From: Shimia sediminis
Lineage (GTDB): Bacteria; Pseudomonadota; Alphaproteobacteria; Rhodobacterales; Rhodobacteraceae
Reading direction: 5' to 3'
NCBI RefSeq assembly: GCF_003990645.1
Contig: NZ_RYZK01000002.1
Location: 186,001-250,000, forward strand
Length of the DNA: 64,000 nucleotides
This document shows positions 14,660-23,557 of the stretch, piece after piece. A model generated the notes under the pieces. The model did not search any database. It was not told where the DNA came from and saw only the letters and a list, made by a program, of their open reading frames with translations. Each line of letters starts with the position of its first letter. Position 1 is the stretch's first letter. The translations under genes and the position numbers were made by a program.

Positions 14660-16934
14660 CCTGTATCATTTCCCAAACTCTGAGTGGTGTGAATGGCATA
14701 TCCGCCTGCCGCACCCCCCGTTCCCACAGCGCATCCTGCACTGCGTTTGCCGTTGCCGCCATTGCGCCAACTGTCCCGGCCTCGCCGCAACCCTTCATGC
14801 CCATGATGTTTGTGGTCGAAGGCACCGGTTCCGTGTCAAACACATACATAGGCACATCCGAGGCCCTTGGCATCGCATAGTCCATAAACGTTGCCGTGAG
14901 CAACTGGCCATCCTCATCATACCCGACATGCTCCATCAGTGCCTGACCGATCCCTTGCGCAATCCCGCCATGAACCTGCCCCTCGGCCAGCATCGGGTTG
15001 ATAAGATTGCCAAAATCATCCACCACCGAGTAACGATCCACCGTGACCTGCCCGGTGTCCGGGTCCACTTCGACCTCACAAACATGTGCACCATTCGGGA
15101 AGGACCGGCCCGGCAAAGTCATCCGCGCCTCGTGCTGCAACAGGTCCGCGCGCCCATCCGCCCGAGCCATCTCGGCCACATCCAGAACAGACGGCGTCTC
15201 ATTAGACCCATCCGCGCGGAAGCGTTCGTCGTCAAAGCTGATCGCATCCTCTTCGACCCCCAGCTTCTCTGCCAGATAGGGCCGGAACGCCGCCATCATC
15301 ACATCCACAGTGGCCAAGGTCGCGCTGTTCTGCGTGGTGACCGAGCGTGACCCGCCAGTCCCGCCCCCTTGGGCAATGCGGTCACTGTCGCCCTGCACCA
15401 CCTTTATCAGATCGGCCGGAATACCCGTCTGGTCCGACAGGAACTGGGCATAAACCGTCTCATGCCCCTGACCATTGCTTTGCGTGCCCACATAAATCGA
15501 CACGGTGCCATCCTCGTTAAACTCAACTTTCGCGCCTTCCGAAGGGTCCCCCAAAATACTTTCGATATAGTAACACAGACCCTGCCCGCGCAGTTTACCC
15601 GCTGCGGCACTGGCAGATTTGCGCGCCTCGAACCCGGCGCGATCCGCCACCGTGCCCACTGCCGCCAGCACGCGCGGAAAATCCCCGACATCATAGGTCT
15701 CGCCCGTCGCGGCAGCATAGGGAAAGGCCTCGGGCTTGATGAAGTTTTTCCGCCGCAGGTCCCACGGATCAACACCCAACTCGCGCGCAGCGCGGTCCAT
15801 CAGCCGCTCAAGCACATAGATCGCCTCAGGGCGCCCGGCCCCGCGATAGGCGTCGACCGGGGCGGTGTTTGTGTAGATCCCCTCAACCCGCAGCCACGTA
15901 TCCTGCAGGTCATAGACCCCCGGTAAGACGCGACTGAACAGGCGGGTCTGGATCATCTGACCAAACTGCGAGTTATAGGCCCCGAGGTTCGATTTCGAAT
16001 GCACCCGATAGGCCAGCACCTTGTGGTCTTTGTCCAAGGCCATTTCAGCCACGGAAATCAGATCACGCGCGCCATTGTCGCCCAGCATCGCTTCGGTTCG
16101 CTCCGACATCCAGCGCACCGGACGCCCCAACAGGCGCGCAGCTTGCGCCACCGAAAACATCTCGGGATGCACCATGCCCTTCATACCAAATCCACCGCCA
16201 ACGTCGGGGTTGGTGACGCGCACCTGCTCAGGAGCCAACTTAAAGGCCGCCACCAGCTGGTTTTTCGGCACCCAGACGCCTTGCGCATTCACGGCCAAAT
16301 GCAAACGCCCGTCGTCCCACTCGGCATAACAGCCACGCGGCTCCAGCGGGTTCACGATGACACGGTTGTCGTCCACGTCCAGCGACACTACATGGGCCGC
16401 GCTGTCAAAGATCGCTGCGACAGCGGCCTCATCGCCCATGCCCCAGTCAAAGGCGCGGTTGTCGGGCACGTCTGCATGCAGGGCCTCTCCGCCCGCGTCC
16501 CGATCCAGTTTCGCAGGCAGATCATCATAATCGAGCAGGATCATCTCAACCGCATCGCGCGCCTGGTCCAGTGTTTCCGCCACAACCAGCGCCACAGGTT
16601 CCCCGACAAATCGCAGCTTTTCGCGTGCCAGCATCGGGCGGTTAGGCTGCGCACCTTTTGGCCCATCCAGATTATCCACCGTGACCGAGAACATCGCGGT
16701 GTTCATGCCTGCCGCCTCGAGATCCTCAATGGTCAGAACCGCGTGCACCCCGTCCGCCTCGCGTGCGTCGCTGACATCCAGCTCGGTGATCCTTGCATGG
16801 CCAACCGGCGAGCGCAGAAACACTCCATGCAGCGCATCCTTGGGGGCAATGTCATCGACATACCGCCCCTCACCTTTCAGAAAACGCAGGTCTTCAACCC
16901 GCGTAACGGATTGGCTCTTGCCAAACTTTTCCAT
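14637..16934 (-). CDS. Molybdenum hydroxylase large subunit, CoxL-like (form II)
   Basis: The 765-residue protein is a xanthine dehydrogenase/CO dehydrogenase-family molybdopterin-binding subunit. Readable motifs are G-G-G-F-G-M-K-G in the Mo-pterin domain and A-Y-R-G-A-G-R, the active-site loop of form II CoxL-like enzymes; true form I CO dehydrogenases carry a different Cys-containing loop. The substrate is therefore probably an aldehyde or heterocycle and not CO. The usual FAD (CoxM) and 2Fe-2S (CoxS) partners are not adjacent in this window. A GAGGGA ribosome binding site precedes the ATG at 16934. Confidence 0.88.
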   Translation of the reverse strand: MEKFGKSQSVTRVEDLRFLKGEGRYVDDIAPKDALHGVFLRSPVGHARITELDVSDAREADGVHAVLTIEDLEAAGMNTAMFSVTVDNLDGPKGAQPNRPMLAREKLRFVGEPVALVVAETLDQARDAVEMILLDYDDLPAKLDRDAGGEALHADVPDNRAFDWGMGDEAAVAAIFDSAAHVVSLDVDDNRVIVNPLEPRGCYAEWDDGRLHLAVNAQGVWVPKNQLVAAFKLAPEQVRVTNPDVGGGFGMKGMVHPEMFSVAQAARLLGRPVRWMSERTEAMLGDNGARDLISVAEMALDKDHKVLAYRVHSKSNLGAYNSQFGQMIQTRLFSRVLPGVYDLQDTWLRVEGIYTNTAPVDAYRGAGRPEAIYVLERLMDRAARELGVDPWDLRRKNFIKPEAFPYAAATGETYDVGDFPRVLAAVGTVADRAGFEARKSASAAAGKLRGQGLCYYIESILGDPSEGAKVEFNEDGTVSIYVGTQSNGQGHETVYAQFLSDQTGIPADLIKVVQGDSDRIAQGGGTGGSRSVTTQNSATLATVDVMMAAFRPYLAEKLGVEEDAISFDDERFRADGSNETPSVLDVAEMARADGRADLLQHEARMTLPGRSFPNGAHVCEVEVDPDTGQVTVDRYSVVDDFGNLINPMLAEGQVHGGIAQGIGQALMEHVGYDEDGQLLTATFMDYAMPRASDVPMYVFDTEPVPSTTNIMGMKGCGEAGTVGAMAATANAVQDALWERGVRQADMPFTPLRVWEMIQDGSVRSQ

Positions 16935-17012
16935 GGATCGTCCCTCGCGCCTCGTCTGTCATCCAAAGTTAGGCGCAGGGGCTGGACAGTCCAACCCTTC
17001 GGGACGTCATTT

Positions 17013-18671
17013 TCAACTTTCGTCGCGGAACCTGTTCACGATTGGATAGCGACGGTCCATCCAGAACGCCTTTTTCGACAGGCGCGCGCCGGGGGCGGAC
17101 TGGAACCGTTTGTATTCCGAAATGTAAATCAGATGCTCGACCCGCTTCACCGTTTCACGGTCGTACCCAGCCGCCACACAATCCGCGACCGATTTATCCT
17201 CATCCACCAGCATGTACAGGATGCCGTCCAGCACCTCATAAGGCGGCAGACTGTCTTCATCCTTCTGGTCCGGACGTAATTCGGCAGAGGGCGGTTTGTC
17301 GATGATGGACGGCGGAATGACCTCGCCCTCCGGCCCCATCATCCAGTCGCGATGCACCGAATTCCGCCAGCGCGAGGTTTCAAACACCCGGATCTTGTAC
17401 ATGTCCTTGATCGGGTTATAGCCGCCCGCCATGTCGCCATAGATCGTGGCATAGCCCACTGCGACCTCGGACTTGTTGCCGGTGGTCAGCAGCATCTCGC
17501 CGAACTTGTTCGACATCGCCATCAACAACAGCCCCCGCAGGCGGCTCTGGATATTCTCCTCGGTCAACCCCGGTTCCGTGCCCTCAAACAGCTGCGCCAG
17601 CGTGTTGGTGATCGCCTGCCGCCCTTCGGCGATCGGCACGTAATCATATCGCACACCCAACCGCTCGGCGATGTCCTTGGCGTCATCCAGAGACCCTTGC
17701 GAGGTATACTCGGACGGCAACATTACACAGCGCACATTCTCTGCGCCCAGCGCATCCACCGCAATCGTCGCCACCAGTGCCGAGTCGATGCCGCCGGACA
17801 GTCCCAAGAGCACCTTCTTGAACCCGGTCTTGCCCATGTAATCGCGCAACGCTTCGACGCTGACGCGGTAATCCTGTTCCTCACCGGCAGGCAACACAGC
17901 CTTCTGTCCATGCTCGGCCCGCCAGCCATCTGCAGTGCGTTCAAAGTCTACATGCACAGTCATCTCGTCAAAGACCGGCAGCTGCACCGCCAGCTCTCCG
18001 CCGGGGTTCAGCACAAACGACCCACCGTCAAACACCTGATCGTCCTGACCACCCACCATGTTGATGTAAACCAGCGGCAACCCGGTCTCGATCACGCGGG
18101 CAACCATATGGTTCATGCGACGGTCGAACTTGTCCCGGTAATAGGGCGAGCCGTTCGGCACGACCAAAATCTCCGCCCCAGTTTCCTCAAGCGTCTCGCA
18201 GACATCCTCAAACCAGGCGTCCTCGCAAATCGGCGAGCCAACCCGCACCCCGTTCACGTCATAGGGACCACCCAGGGGCCCGTGCTCAAACAGACGCTCT
18301 TCGTCAAACACCGTGTAGTTCGGCAGATGGTGCTTGCGCTGACGATGCACGATCTTGCCACCGCGACAGACGAAATAGGCGTTGTAAAGCTTGCCATCCT
18401 CAAACAGCGGCCCTCCAATCGCCAATGCAGGACCATCGGCACATTCCTCGGCCAGCTTTTCCACACGCGCCATCGCCGCCAGATGAAATGCCGGCTTCAG
18501 AATCAAATCCTGCGCGTTGTATCCGGTGATGAACATCTCGGGCAGCGCCACCAGGTCGGAACCCGCCGCCTTGCCCTCTTCCCAGGCCGCCCGCGCCTTG
18601 GCCGCATTGCCTTCCAGATCGCCCATCGTCGGGTTCGCCTGGGCCATGGTCAGTTTGAATCGCTCGGCCAT
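17013..18671 (-). CDS. nadE: Glutamine-dependent NAD+ synthetase
   Basis: The 552-residue protein joins an N-terminal carbon-nitrogen hydrolase (glutaminase) domain and a C-terminal NAD synthetase domain. The glutaminase triad is visible as E in A-L-P-E-M-F, K in R-K-H-H-L-P-N-Y and C in S-P-I-C-E-D. The synthetase P-loop is L-S-G-G-I-D-S-A near residue 298. It amidates deamido-NAD with ATP in the cytosol, with ammonia channelled from glutamine. Length is normal for the bacterial two-domain form. AGGAGG lies 6 bases before the ATG. Confidence 0.95.
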   Translation of the reverse strand: MAERFKLTMAQANPTMGDLEGNAAKARAAWEEGKAAGSDLVALPEMFITGYNAQDLILKPAFHLAAMARVEKLAEECADGPALAIGGPLFEDGKLYNAYFVCRGGKIVHRQRKHHLPNYTVFDEERLFEHGPLGGPYDVNGVRVGSPICEDAWFEDVCETLEETGAEILVVPNGSPYYRDKFDRRMNHMVARVIETGLPLVYINMVGGQDDQVFDGGSFVLNPGGELAVQLPVFDEMTVHVDFERTADGWRAEHGQKAVLPAGEEQDYRVSVEALRDYMGKTGFKKVLLGLSGGIDSALVATIAVDALGAENVRCVMLPSEYTSQGSLDDAKDIAERLGVRYDYVPIAEGRQAITNTLAQLFEGTEPGLTEENIQSRLRGLLLMAMSNKFGEMLLTTGNKSEVAVGYATIYGDMAGGYNPIKDMYKIRVFETSRWRNSVHRDWMMGPEGEVIPPSIIDKPPSAELRPDQKDEDSLPPYEVLDGILYMLVDEDKSVADCVAAGYDRETVKRVEHLIYISEYKRFQSAPGARLSKKAFWMDRRYPIVNRFRDES

Positions 18672-18828
18672 GTCAGCCTCCTGTCACGTCTTCGCACGAA
18701 GATTTAGCAGATGTGCACGCGAGGAAAAGGTCAAACGCCCAAAAGACGTTGCCTGCCGCGCGGCCCTGCTTTAGGATTTTGCAAAAGCCGTGGCAGCGGC
18801 AGGGGTCGACCCTTGGGGATAGAACAAG

Positions 18829-20232
18829 ATGAGCAGAACTCGGGCATTCACATTGGCATGTATCCTGGCAACCGGAGCTTTCGCGGCGCCCGCGATGGCC
18901 CAGGAAGGCGAGGTCCTGACCAAGCAATATGACGATGGCGGCGTCTATGAAGGCACCTTCAAGGGTGGCTTGCAGCATGGCACGGGCACCTACCGGTTGC
19001 CCAATGGCTATGAATACACCGGCGACTGGATGGACGGCGAGATCAAGGGCAAGGGCATGGCGCGCTTTCCCAATGGCTCGGTCTACGAGGGCGACTTTGC
19101 CAAGGGCAAGCCCGAAGGCATCGGCAAGATCACCTTTACCGATGGCGGCACCTATGAGGGCGAATGGGCGGATGGCAAGATCACCGGCCAGGGCGTCGCG
19201 GTCTATGCCAACGGCGTGCGGTTCGAAGGCAGCTTCCTCAACGCCATGCACAACGGCAAAGGCGTGATGACCAGCCCCGGCGGCTATGTCTACAGCGGCG
19301 ACTGGGTCAATGGCGTCAAAGAGGGCATGGGCGAAATCACCTATCCCGATGGCGCCACCTACGTCGGCCAGATCGTCGCGGGCGAGCGTGACGGCCAGGG
19401 CACCCTGACCATGCCGGACGGCCTGATCTACGAAGGTTTGTGGAGCGTGGGCCAGATCGAAGGCACAGGCAAACTGACCCAACCCAACGGCGACGTCTAC
19501 CAAGGCGAGCTGGCAGGCGGCCAGCGTCAGGGCACCGGTCAGGTGGCCTATGCCAATGGCGACACCTACAACGGCAGCTTTGAGGCCGACAAACGCCACG
19601 GTCAGGGCACCTTTATAGGCTCAGACGGCTATGAATACATCGGCAGCTGGGTGGCTGGCCGGATCGAAGGCGACGGCACCGTGACTTATCCCGATGGCTC
19701 GGTCTATGTGGGTCAGTTCCGCAACGATCTCGCCGATGGCATCGGCAAAATCACCTATCCGGACGGCTCCTCATACGAGGGCGCCTGGGTCGAAGGCGTC
19801 ATCGATGGCTCTGGCAAGGCCCTCTATGCCAACGGGCTGGTCTACGAGGGTGAGTTCGCCAACGCCAAGAACCACGGTCGCGGCATCATGACCTACGAAG
19901 ACGGCTATCGCTACGAAGGCGACTGGGTCGAGGGCCAGCGTCACGGAATGGGCACCGCGACATATCCCGACGGCACCGTCTACGAAGGACAGTTTGCCCA
20001 CGGCCAGCGCGAAGGCATCGGCGAAATCGTGATGCCCGATGGCTTCCGCTATGCAGGCGAATGGCAAGCCGGAGAAATCAGCGGCAAAGGCGTGGCCACC
20101 TACACCAACGGCGACATCTACGAAGGCATGTTCAAAGCCGGCAAACGCCAGGGCGAGGGCACCATGCGCTATGCCACCGGGCAAGAGGCCACAGGCGAAT
20201 GGCAAAACGGGGCGCTGGCGTCAGACGGTTGA
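18829..20232 (+). CDS. Exported MORN-repeat protein (18 repeats)
   Basis: The 467-residue protein has a signal peptide (about residues 1-25, ending A-P-A-M-A-Q). After that it is almost entirely 23-residue MORN repeats of the form Y-E-G-x-F/W-x2-G-x3-G-x-G. I count 18 full repeats and a partial nineteenth. The position-5 aromatic alternates F and W along most of the array. MORN proteins form elongated beta-sheets that bind lipids or act as scaffolds; here export to the periplasm is predicted. It is transcribed alone, divergent from nadE over 157 bp. Confidence 0.9.
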   Translation: MSRTRAFTLACILATGAFAAPAMAQEGEVLTKQYDDGGVYEGTFKGGLQHGTGTYRLPNGYEYTGDWMDGEIKGKGMARFPNGSVYEGDFAKGKPEGIGKITFTDGGTYEGEWADGKITGQGVAVYANGVRFEGSFLNAMHNGKGVMTSPGGYVYSGDWVNGVKEGMGEITYPDGATYVGQIVAGERDGQGTLTMPDGLIYEGLWSVGQIEGTGKLTQPNGDVYQGELAGGQRQGTGQVAYANGDTYNGSFEADKRHGQGTFIGSDGYEYIGSWVAGRIEGDGTVTYPDGSVYVGQFRNDLADGIGKITYPDGSSYEGAWVEGVIDGSGKALYANGLVYEGEFANAKNHGRGIMTYEDGYRYEGDWVEGQRHGMGTATYPDGTVYEGQFAHGQREGIGEIVMPDGFRYAGEWQAGEISGKGVATYTNGDIYEGMFKAGKRQGEGTMRYATGQEATGEWQNGALASDG

Positions 20233-20343
20233 CCTTACGACAACCGAAAACTCCCGACAAGCGCCACCGACCTCATCCCGATCTCTCATTAGAAACGTCT
20301 TGTGGTCGACACTTAAGCGGTGCCGCACCAACTAATTGAAAAC

Positions 20344-21530
20344 ATGCCCCATCACCTAAAAGCAGAGTGCGAGAAAACACATTCATTCTTTGGTGTTACC
20401 CTGCTGTTTTTGGGGCTCTTTTCAATTGGGGCTTTTTTGATCGGCAGATATTTCTTTGGTTGGAGTCGGCTTGGGTTTGTTTGCCACATGCTCGTGCTAC
20501 TGGCAGCTTGCGGCCTCGCATGCGCACCTCTGTGGCTGCATCGGACCAAGGCACTTGGCAGGGACCGCGCAGAAAAGTTCTCCAGGATTGCAGTGGTTTC
20601 TTTGTTGTCAACGGAACTCATGTTCAATCTGTTTTCCTTAGGGATGACAAAGTTCGCCGGTGTCCCAGTCAATGTCTGGATGGTAGTACCTTATGTTGTG
20701 GATCCCCACCAAGCGGCAAAAGTGGCGCTTATTGCTGCCGCAATTATTGCTGGCTGGTCCACAGTTTTTTTGGCCATGTGGCGGCTTTGGCCTCGTGTTG
20801 GGCGTTTTGTTTCTTCGTCCCGGGAACCAAACTTGAGCGTCAGACTCTCGGGAATGACCACGGTCACTTGCCTTGTTCTCATTATGTTGATCCCCAACCG
20901 GTGGTGGCAGGGAGAAGAAGTTACCAAGTGGTTTAGTAAAAGCAGTACCGGCGACCACGTACCTTTTGGTATCTCCGACATTCTGAGCGATGCGCAGCGA
21001 CAGAAGGAAGAAAGATACCGAAACCAACTGCTCTTTAAGACCGCCCGAGAGCTGCCGGTTGTCCTCATAACAGTTGACGCCCTGCGGCCAGACCAGATGG
21101 GAGTTTATGACCCTGAAAAAAGCACAACTCCATTTCTCTCACGTCAGGCGGCACAGGGATTGTTGCGGAAATATGATCATGCCTTTTCAGTTTGCTCAGC
21201 GTCAAACTGCGGATTGACAGGATTGGTCAAATCTCAGGCGTGGGACAATATGAATGTGCATTCCCTTGGCCTCATGGAGGTGTTGTCCGCTCTTGACTAT
21301 GAACTGACGTCAATTCTTTCAGGTGACCATTCGAATTTCTTCGAGCTAAGAACGGCCTACAGCTCTGAAATCAAAACATTTTTTGATGGAACGATGTCCA
21401 GCGACTTTGATCTGAATGACGACCGAAGCGTTCTAGCAAAAGTAAAACTATTGCCCCCCCAAACAAATCGCGGCAATTCTATCATTTTCATTTGATGTCC
21501 GCACATAAACGCGCCGAATACCTTGCTGTC
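20344..21530 (+). pseudogene. Membrane-anchored sulfatase/alkaline-phosphatase-superfamily protein, frameshifted and truncated
   Basis: The frame opens at ATG 20344 (GTG 20320 is also possible). It encodes five hydrophobic helices in the first 200 residues, then the start of a sulfatase domain with V-V-L-I-T-V-D-A-L-R-P-D-Q-M-G-V-Y. It stops at 21495 just where the family has a conserved H-L-M-S-x-H segment. In another frame from about 21484 the DNA reads F-H-L-M-S-A-H-K-R-A-E-Y-L, so a one-step frameshift broke the gene. The rest of the catalytic domain is missing, replaced by the IS5 fragment. The base composition is clearly more AT-rich than in the genes to the left. Confidence 0.75.
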
Positions 21531-21534
21531 ATGA

Positions 21535-21760
21535 GTTTGTGCACTGGTGGTCTCGATCCTTGACGGGCGTAGCGGTTGTAGATGGTCGTGTGAGGACCAT
21601 AGCGGGAAGGCAAATCCCGCTAGGGCGCTCCTGTTCGCAAGATGTAGAAAATGCATTCAGGGTGGTTCGGTCATCCTTTCGCTTTGGGCCACGCCCCTGT
21701 TGCGGTACATAGGGCTGCGTCGCGGCCCATTCCTCATCGCTCAAGTCAAATCTCGCCACG
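21535..21760 (-). mobile_element. IS5-family transposase remnant
   Basis: On the minus strand the DNA encodes F-D-L-S-D-E-E-W-A-A-T-Q-P-Y, the start of an IS5-type transposase. After a frame change it reads L-R-T-G-A-P-stop-R-D-L-P-S-R-Y-G-P-H-T-T-I-Y-N-R-Y, where TAG replaces the usual TGG (Trp). Only the N-terminal third is left and no terminal inverted repeats were identified. It is inactive and marks the junction of the broken sulfatase and kdgK. Confidence 0.75.
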
Positions 21761-21800
21761 TCACACCTGTTTTGAGCAGGTGAATCACGATTGCCCATTG

Positions 21801-22730
21801 TCAACAACACAGGGAGTTGGGTTCAGATCCTAGTTCAATCAGAGCGCCCTGGTTGCAGATGACCTGCGCTGCAAGCTCACATCCGGTTCTCACAGCATCG
21901 TCGAGCCGCGAGCCCGCCAAATAGGCAGACAAGAACCCCGCATTAAAACTGTCACCGGCGGCTGTTGTGTCAACCGGTTCTGAAACTTTTGGCGGGCTGA
22001 ACCGGCACAATTCAGAACCGCGGCGGAGAAGGATTTCCTTGTCTCCGTTTTTTACGACGACTAATTGTGCTCCAAGTTTGCTGTAGCGGTAAGCAGTTGC
22101 AGCAGTATCGGTATCCCCAAAGTGCATCTGCTCATCTTCAAATGAGGGCATTATTACGTCTGAGCATTGCGCAAACATCGTTGTTGATGATCGCATTTCT
22201 CCGCTGTTGGACCACAGCTTTGGGCGAAGGTTCGGGTCGAAAACTATGGTTTTTCCCTTTGCACGGGCTTCCGTGAGTGCATTGTGCAGGTTTCGCCGTC
22301 CGCTGTCGTCAATTATGGCAACACTGATACCGGAGAAGTAGATTACATCCGCTCGCTCCATGACGTTTGTCAGCAATTTACTTGAGGACGCAAACGTTTT
22401 GGCGGCACTGTTGTCTCTCCAATAGGTGAAGCTGCGCTCACCTTGGTCGAGATGGATCATATATAGGCCGAGCGTGCGGTCAGTTCGTTTGATTACATCA
22501 GACAAGTCCAGGCCGGAATCGTGAGCAAAGCCAAGAAAGTCAGCCGAAATTCTGTCCACACCGACTGCTGTGAAGTAATTTACCACCCAGTCTTCCCGGA
22601 ATTCACGCGCCGCATACCAAGCAGTGTTGAATGTGTCACCCGCGAAGCTTCGCGAAATGCCTTTTGTTCCCGGGTTTTGCGATATCTCGATCATGCATTC
22701 ACCAAGAGCCAGAAATCGTTTTTTCGGCAT
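21801..22730 (-). CDS. kdgK: 2-dehydro-3-deoxygluconokinase (PfkB family)
   Basis: ATG 22730 overlaps the stop of the regulator gene as TGATG and gives 309 residues. The N-terminal L-A-L-G-E-C-M-I-E-I and F-A-G-D-T-F-N-T-A segments bind sugar. The C-terminal D-T-T-A-A-G-D-S-F-N-A-G-F-L contains the anion hole and catalytic aspartate of PfkB kinases. KdgK phosphorylates KDG to KDPG, the final step encoded here before Entner-Doudoroff aldol cleavage. Its pairing with the other hexuronate genes makes the substrate assignment strong. The 3' end lies next to the IS5 fragment; the last residues may be altered, but the catalytic region is intact. Confidence 0.88.
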   Translation of the reverse strand: MPKKRFLALGECMIEISQNPGTKGISRSFAGDTFNTAWYAAREFREDWVVNYFTAVGVDRISADFLGFAHDSGLDLSDVIKRTDRTLGLYMIHLDQGERSFTYWRDNSAAKTFASSSKLLTNVMERADVIYFSGISVAIIDDSGRRNLHNALTEARAKGKTIVFDPNLRPKLWSNSGEMRSSTTMFAQCSDVIMPSFEDEQMHFGDTDTAATAYRYSKLGAQLVVVKNGDKEILLRRGSELCRFSPPKVSEPVDTTAAGDSFNAGFLSAYLAGSRLDDAVRTGCELAAQVICNQGALIELGSEPNSLCC

Positions 22731-23422
22731 CAGTCTTCGAACCATTCGTGGTTTTCTTCGCGCAGCTGCGCGATCGCACTTTCAATTTGCGAAAGGTGAT
22801 CTCTCATGGCGTTCTCAGCGCGTTCAGGATTGCGGTCTCGAAGCGAGGCAAGTAATTCGACATGACCTTCCAGTGCGGTCTGTGATGAAAAAGCTAGGGA
22901 CAAATAACGCACCCGGTCGGTATGTGCTTTCTTTTCCTGGATGCTTTTCCAAGTGAATGAAAGGCCCGCAAAGACGCATATGTCGCGGTGAAACTGATTA
23001 TCCAGTTGATGAAAACGCTCTTTTTGGTCTTCGCGGATAGCCTTCTTTTGCTCTTCGATCTGTTCTTCTAACGCACTGATGTGATCGTTGGTCAACGACA
23101 TGCAAGCGTTGCGAATATTTTCAACTTCAATGGCTGTACGTATGTAGCGCGCCTCAAAAACATCACGCGCCGAAATCCGACTAACGACAGTCGCACTTTG
23201 GGGTTTGATGATAAGAAAACCGAGCGTGGACAGACGATAGAACGCATCCCGAACGGACTGGCGTGACACACCGAGCTGTTTCGAAACTTCAGCCTCCGAA
23301 ATTTTGGTTGCTGGCGGAAGATCGAGCGTGAGAACTTTCGAGTACAAGGTCTCAAACACTTGCTCTGTAACGGTTACCCTTGCGACGGGTTGCATGTTTT
23401 TAACTGCCGTTTTTAGCGCCAT
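22730..23422 (-). CDS. GntR-family (FadR/FCD subgroup) transcriptional regulator of the hexuronate genes
   Basis: The 230-residue protein has an N-terminal winged helix (about residues 15-80, with I-S-E-A-E-V-S-K-Q-L-G-V-S-R-Q-S-V-R-D-A) and a C-terminal FCD ligand domain. The FCD metal-site residues can be followed in D-N-Q-F-H-R-D-I and the later H-V-E-L-L and D-H-L segments. It is divergent from uxaC and co-transcribed with kdgK, so it most likely represses both units until a uronate intermediate binds. It is comparable to UxuR/ExuR but not demonstrably orthologous. Confidence 0.87.
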   Translation of the reverse strand: MALKTAVKNMQPVARVTVTEQVFETLYSKVLTLDLPPATKISEAEVSKQLGVSRQSVRDAFYRLSTLGFLIIKPQSATVVSRISARDVFEARYIRTAIEVENIRNACMSLTNDHISALEEQIEEQKKAIREDQKERFHQLDNQFHRDICVFAGLSFTWKSIQEKKAHTDRVRYLSLAFSSQTALEGHVELLASLRDRNPERAENAMRDHLSQIESAIAQLREENHEWFED

Positions 23423-23458
23423 GGGGCTCCGCTCCTTAATCGTTGACGAATCAATCCC

Positions 23459-23491
23459 ACTAACATATTAGTCGTCCTGCAACTAACATAT
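23459..23491. promoter_or_regulatory. Candidate GntR operator pair in the divergent hexuronate promoter
   Basis: ACTAACATAT occurs twice, at 23459-23468 and 23482-23491, 23 bp apart, within the 135-bp gap between the regulator and uxaC. The first copy extends to ACTAACATATTAGT, with 5-bp inverted arms. Location and symmetry suit binding by the divergent FCD-type regulator, but no consensus is available to prove it. Confidence 0.5.
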
Positions 23492-23557
23492 CAATCGTGT
23501 AGTTTGTTGTTAAGCCTTAATGCACGATGAAGGAAACTAGGTAAAGGGAGAGCGCGT

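Noticed and set aside
15999-17279. Long plus-strand open frame of about 426 codons opposite the CoxL-like gene
   Set aside because: It is antisense to a gene with clear family motifs, has a His/Arg-rich low-quality translation and no ribosome binding site. It is a by-product of codon bias on the opposite strand.
17352-18707. Plus-strand open frame of 451 codons opposite nadE
   Set aside because: nadE is complete with both active sites; the antisense translation resembles no protein and reflects GC-rich third positions.
18673-19599. Minus-strand open frame opposite the MORN gene
   Set aside because: The regular repeat DNA gives a pseudo-repetitive antisense translation. The MORN frame has a signal peptide and conserved repeats.
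21810-21850. T-loop-like string GGTTCAGATCC near the kdgK 3' end, as a possible tRNA fragment
   Set aside because: No acceptor stem, anticodon arm or CCA could be placed around it.
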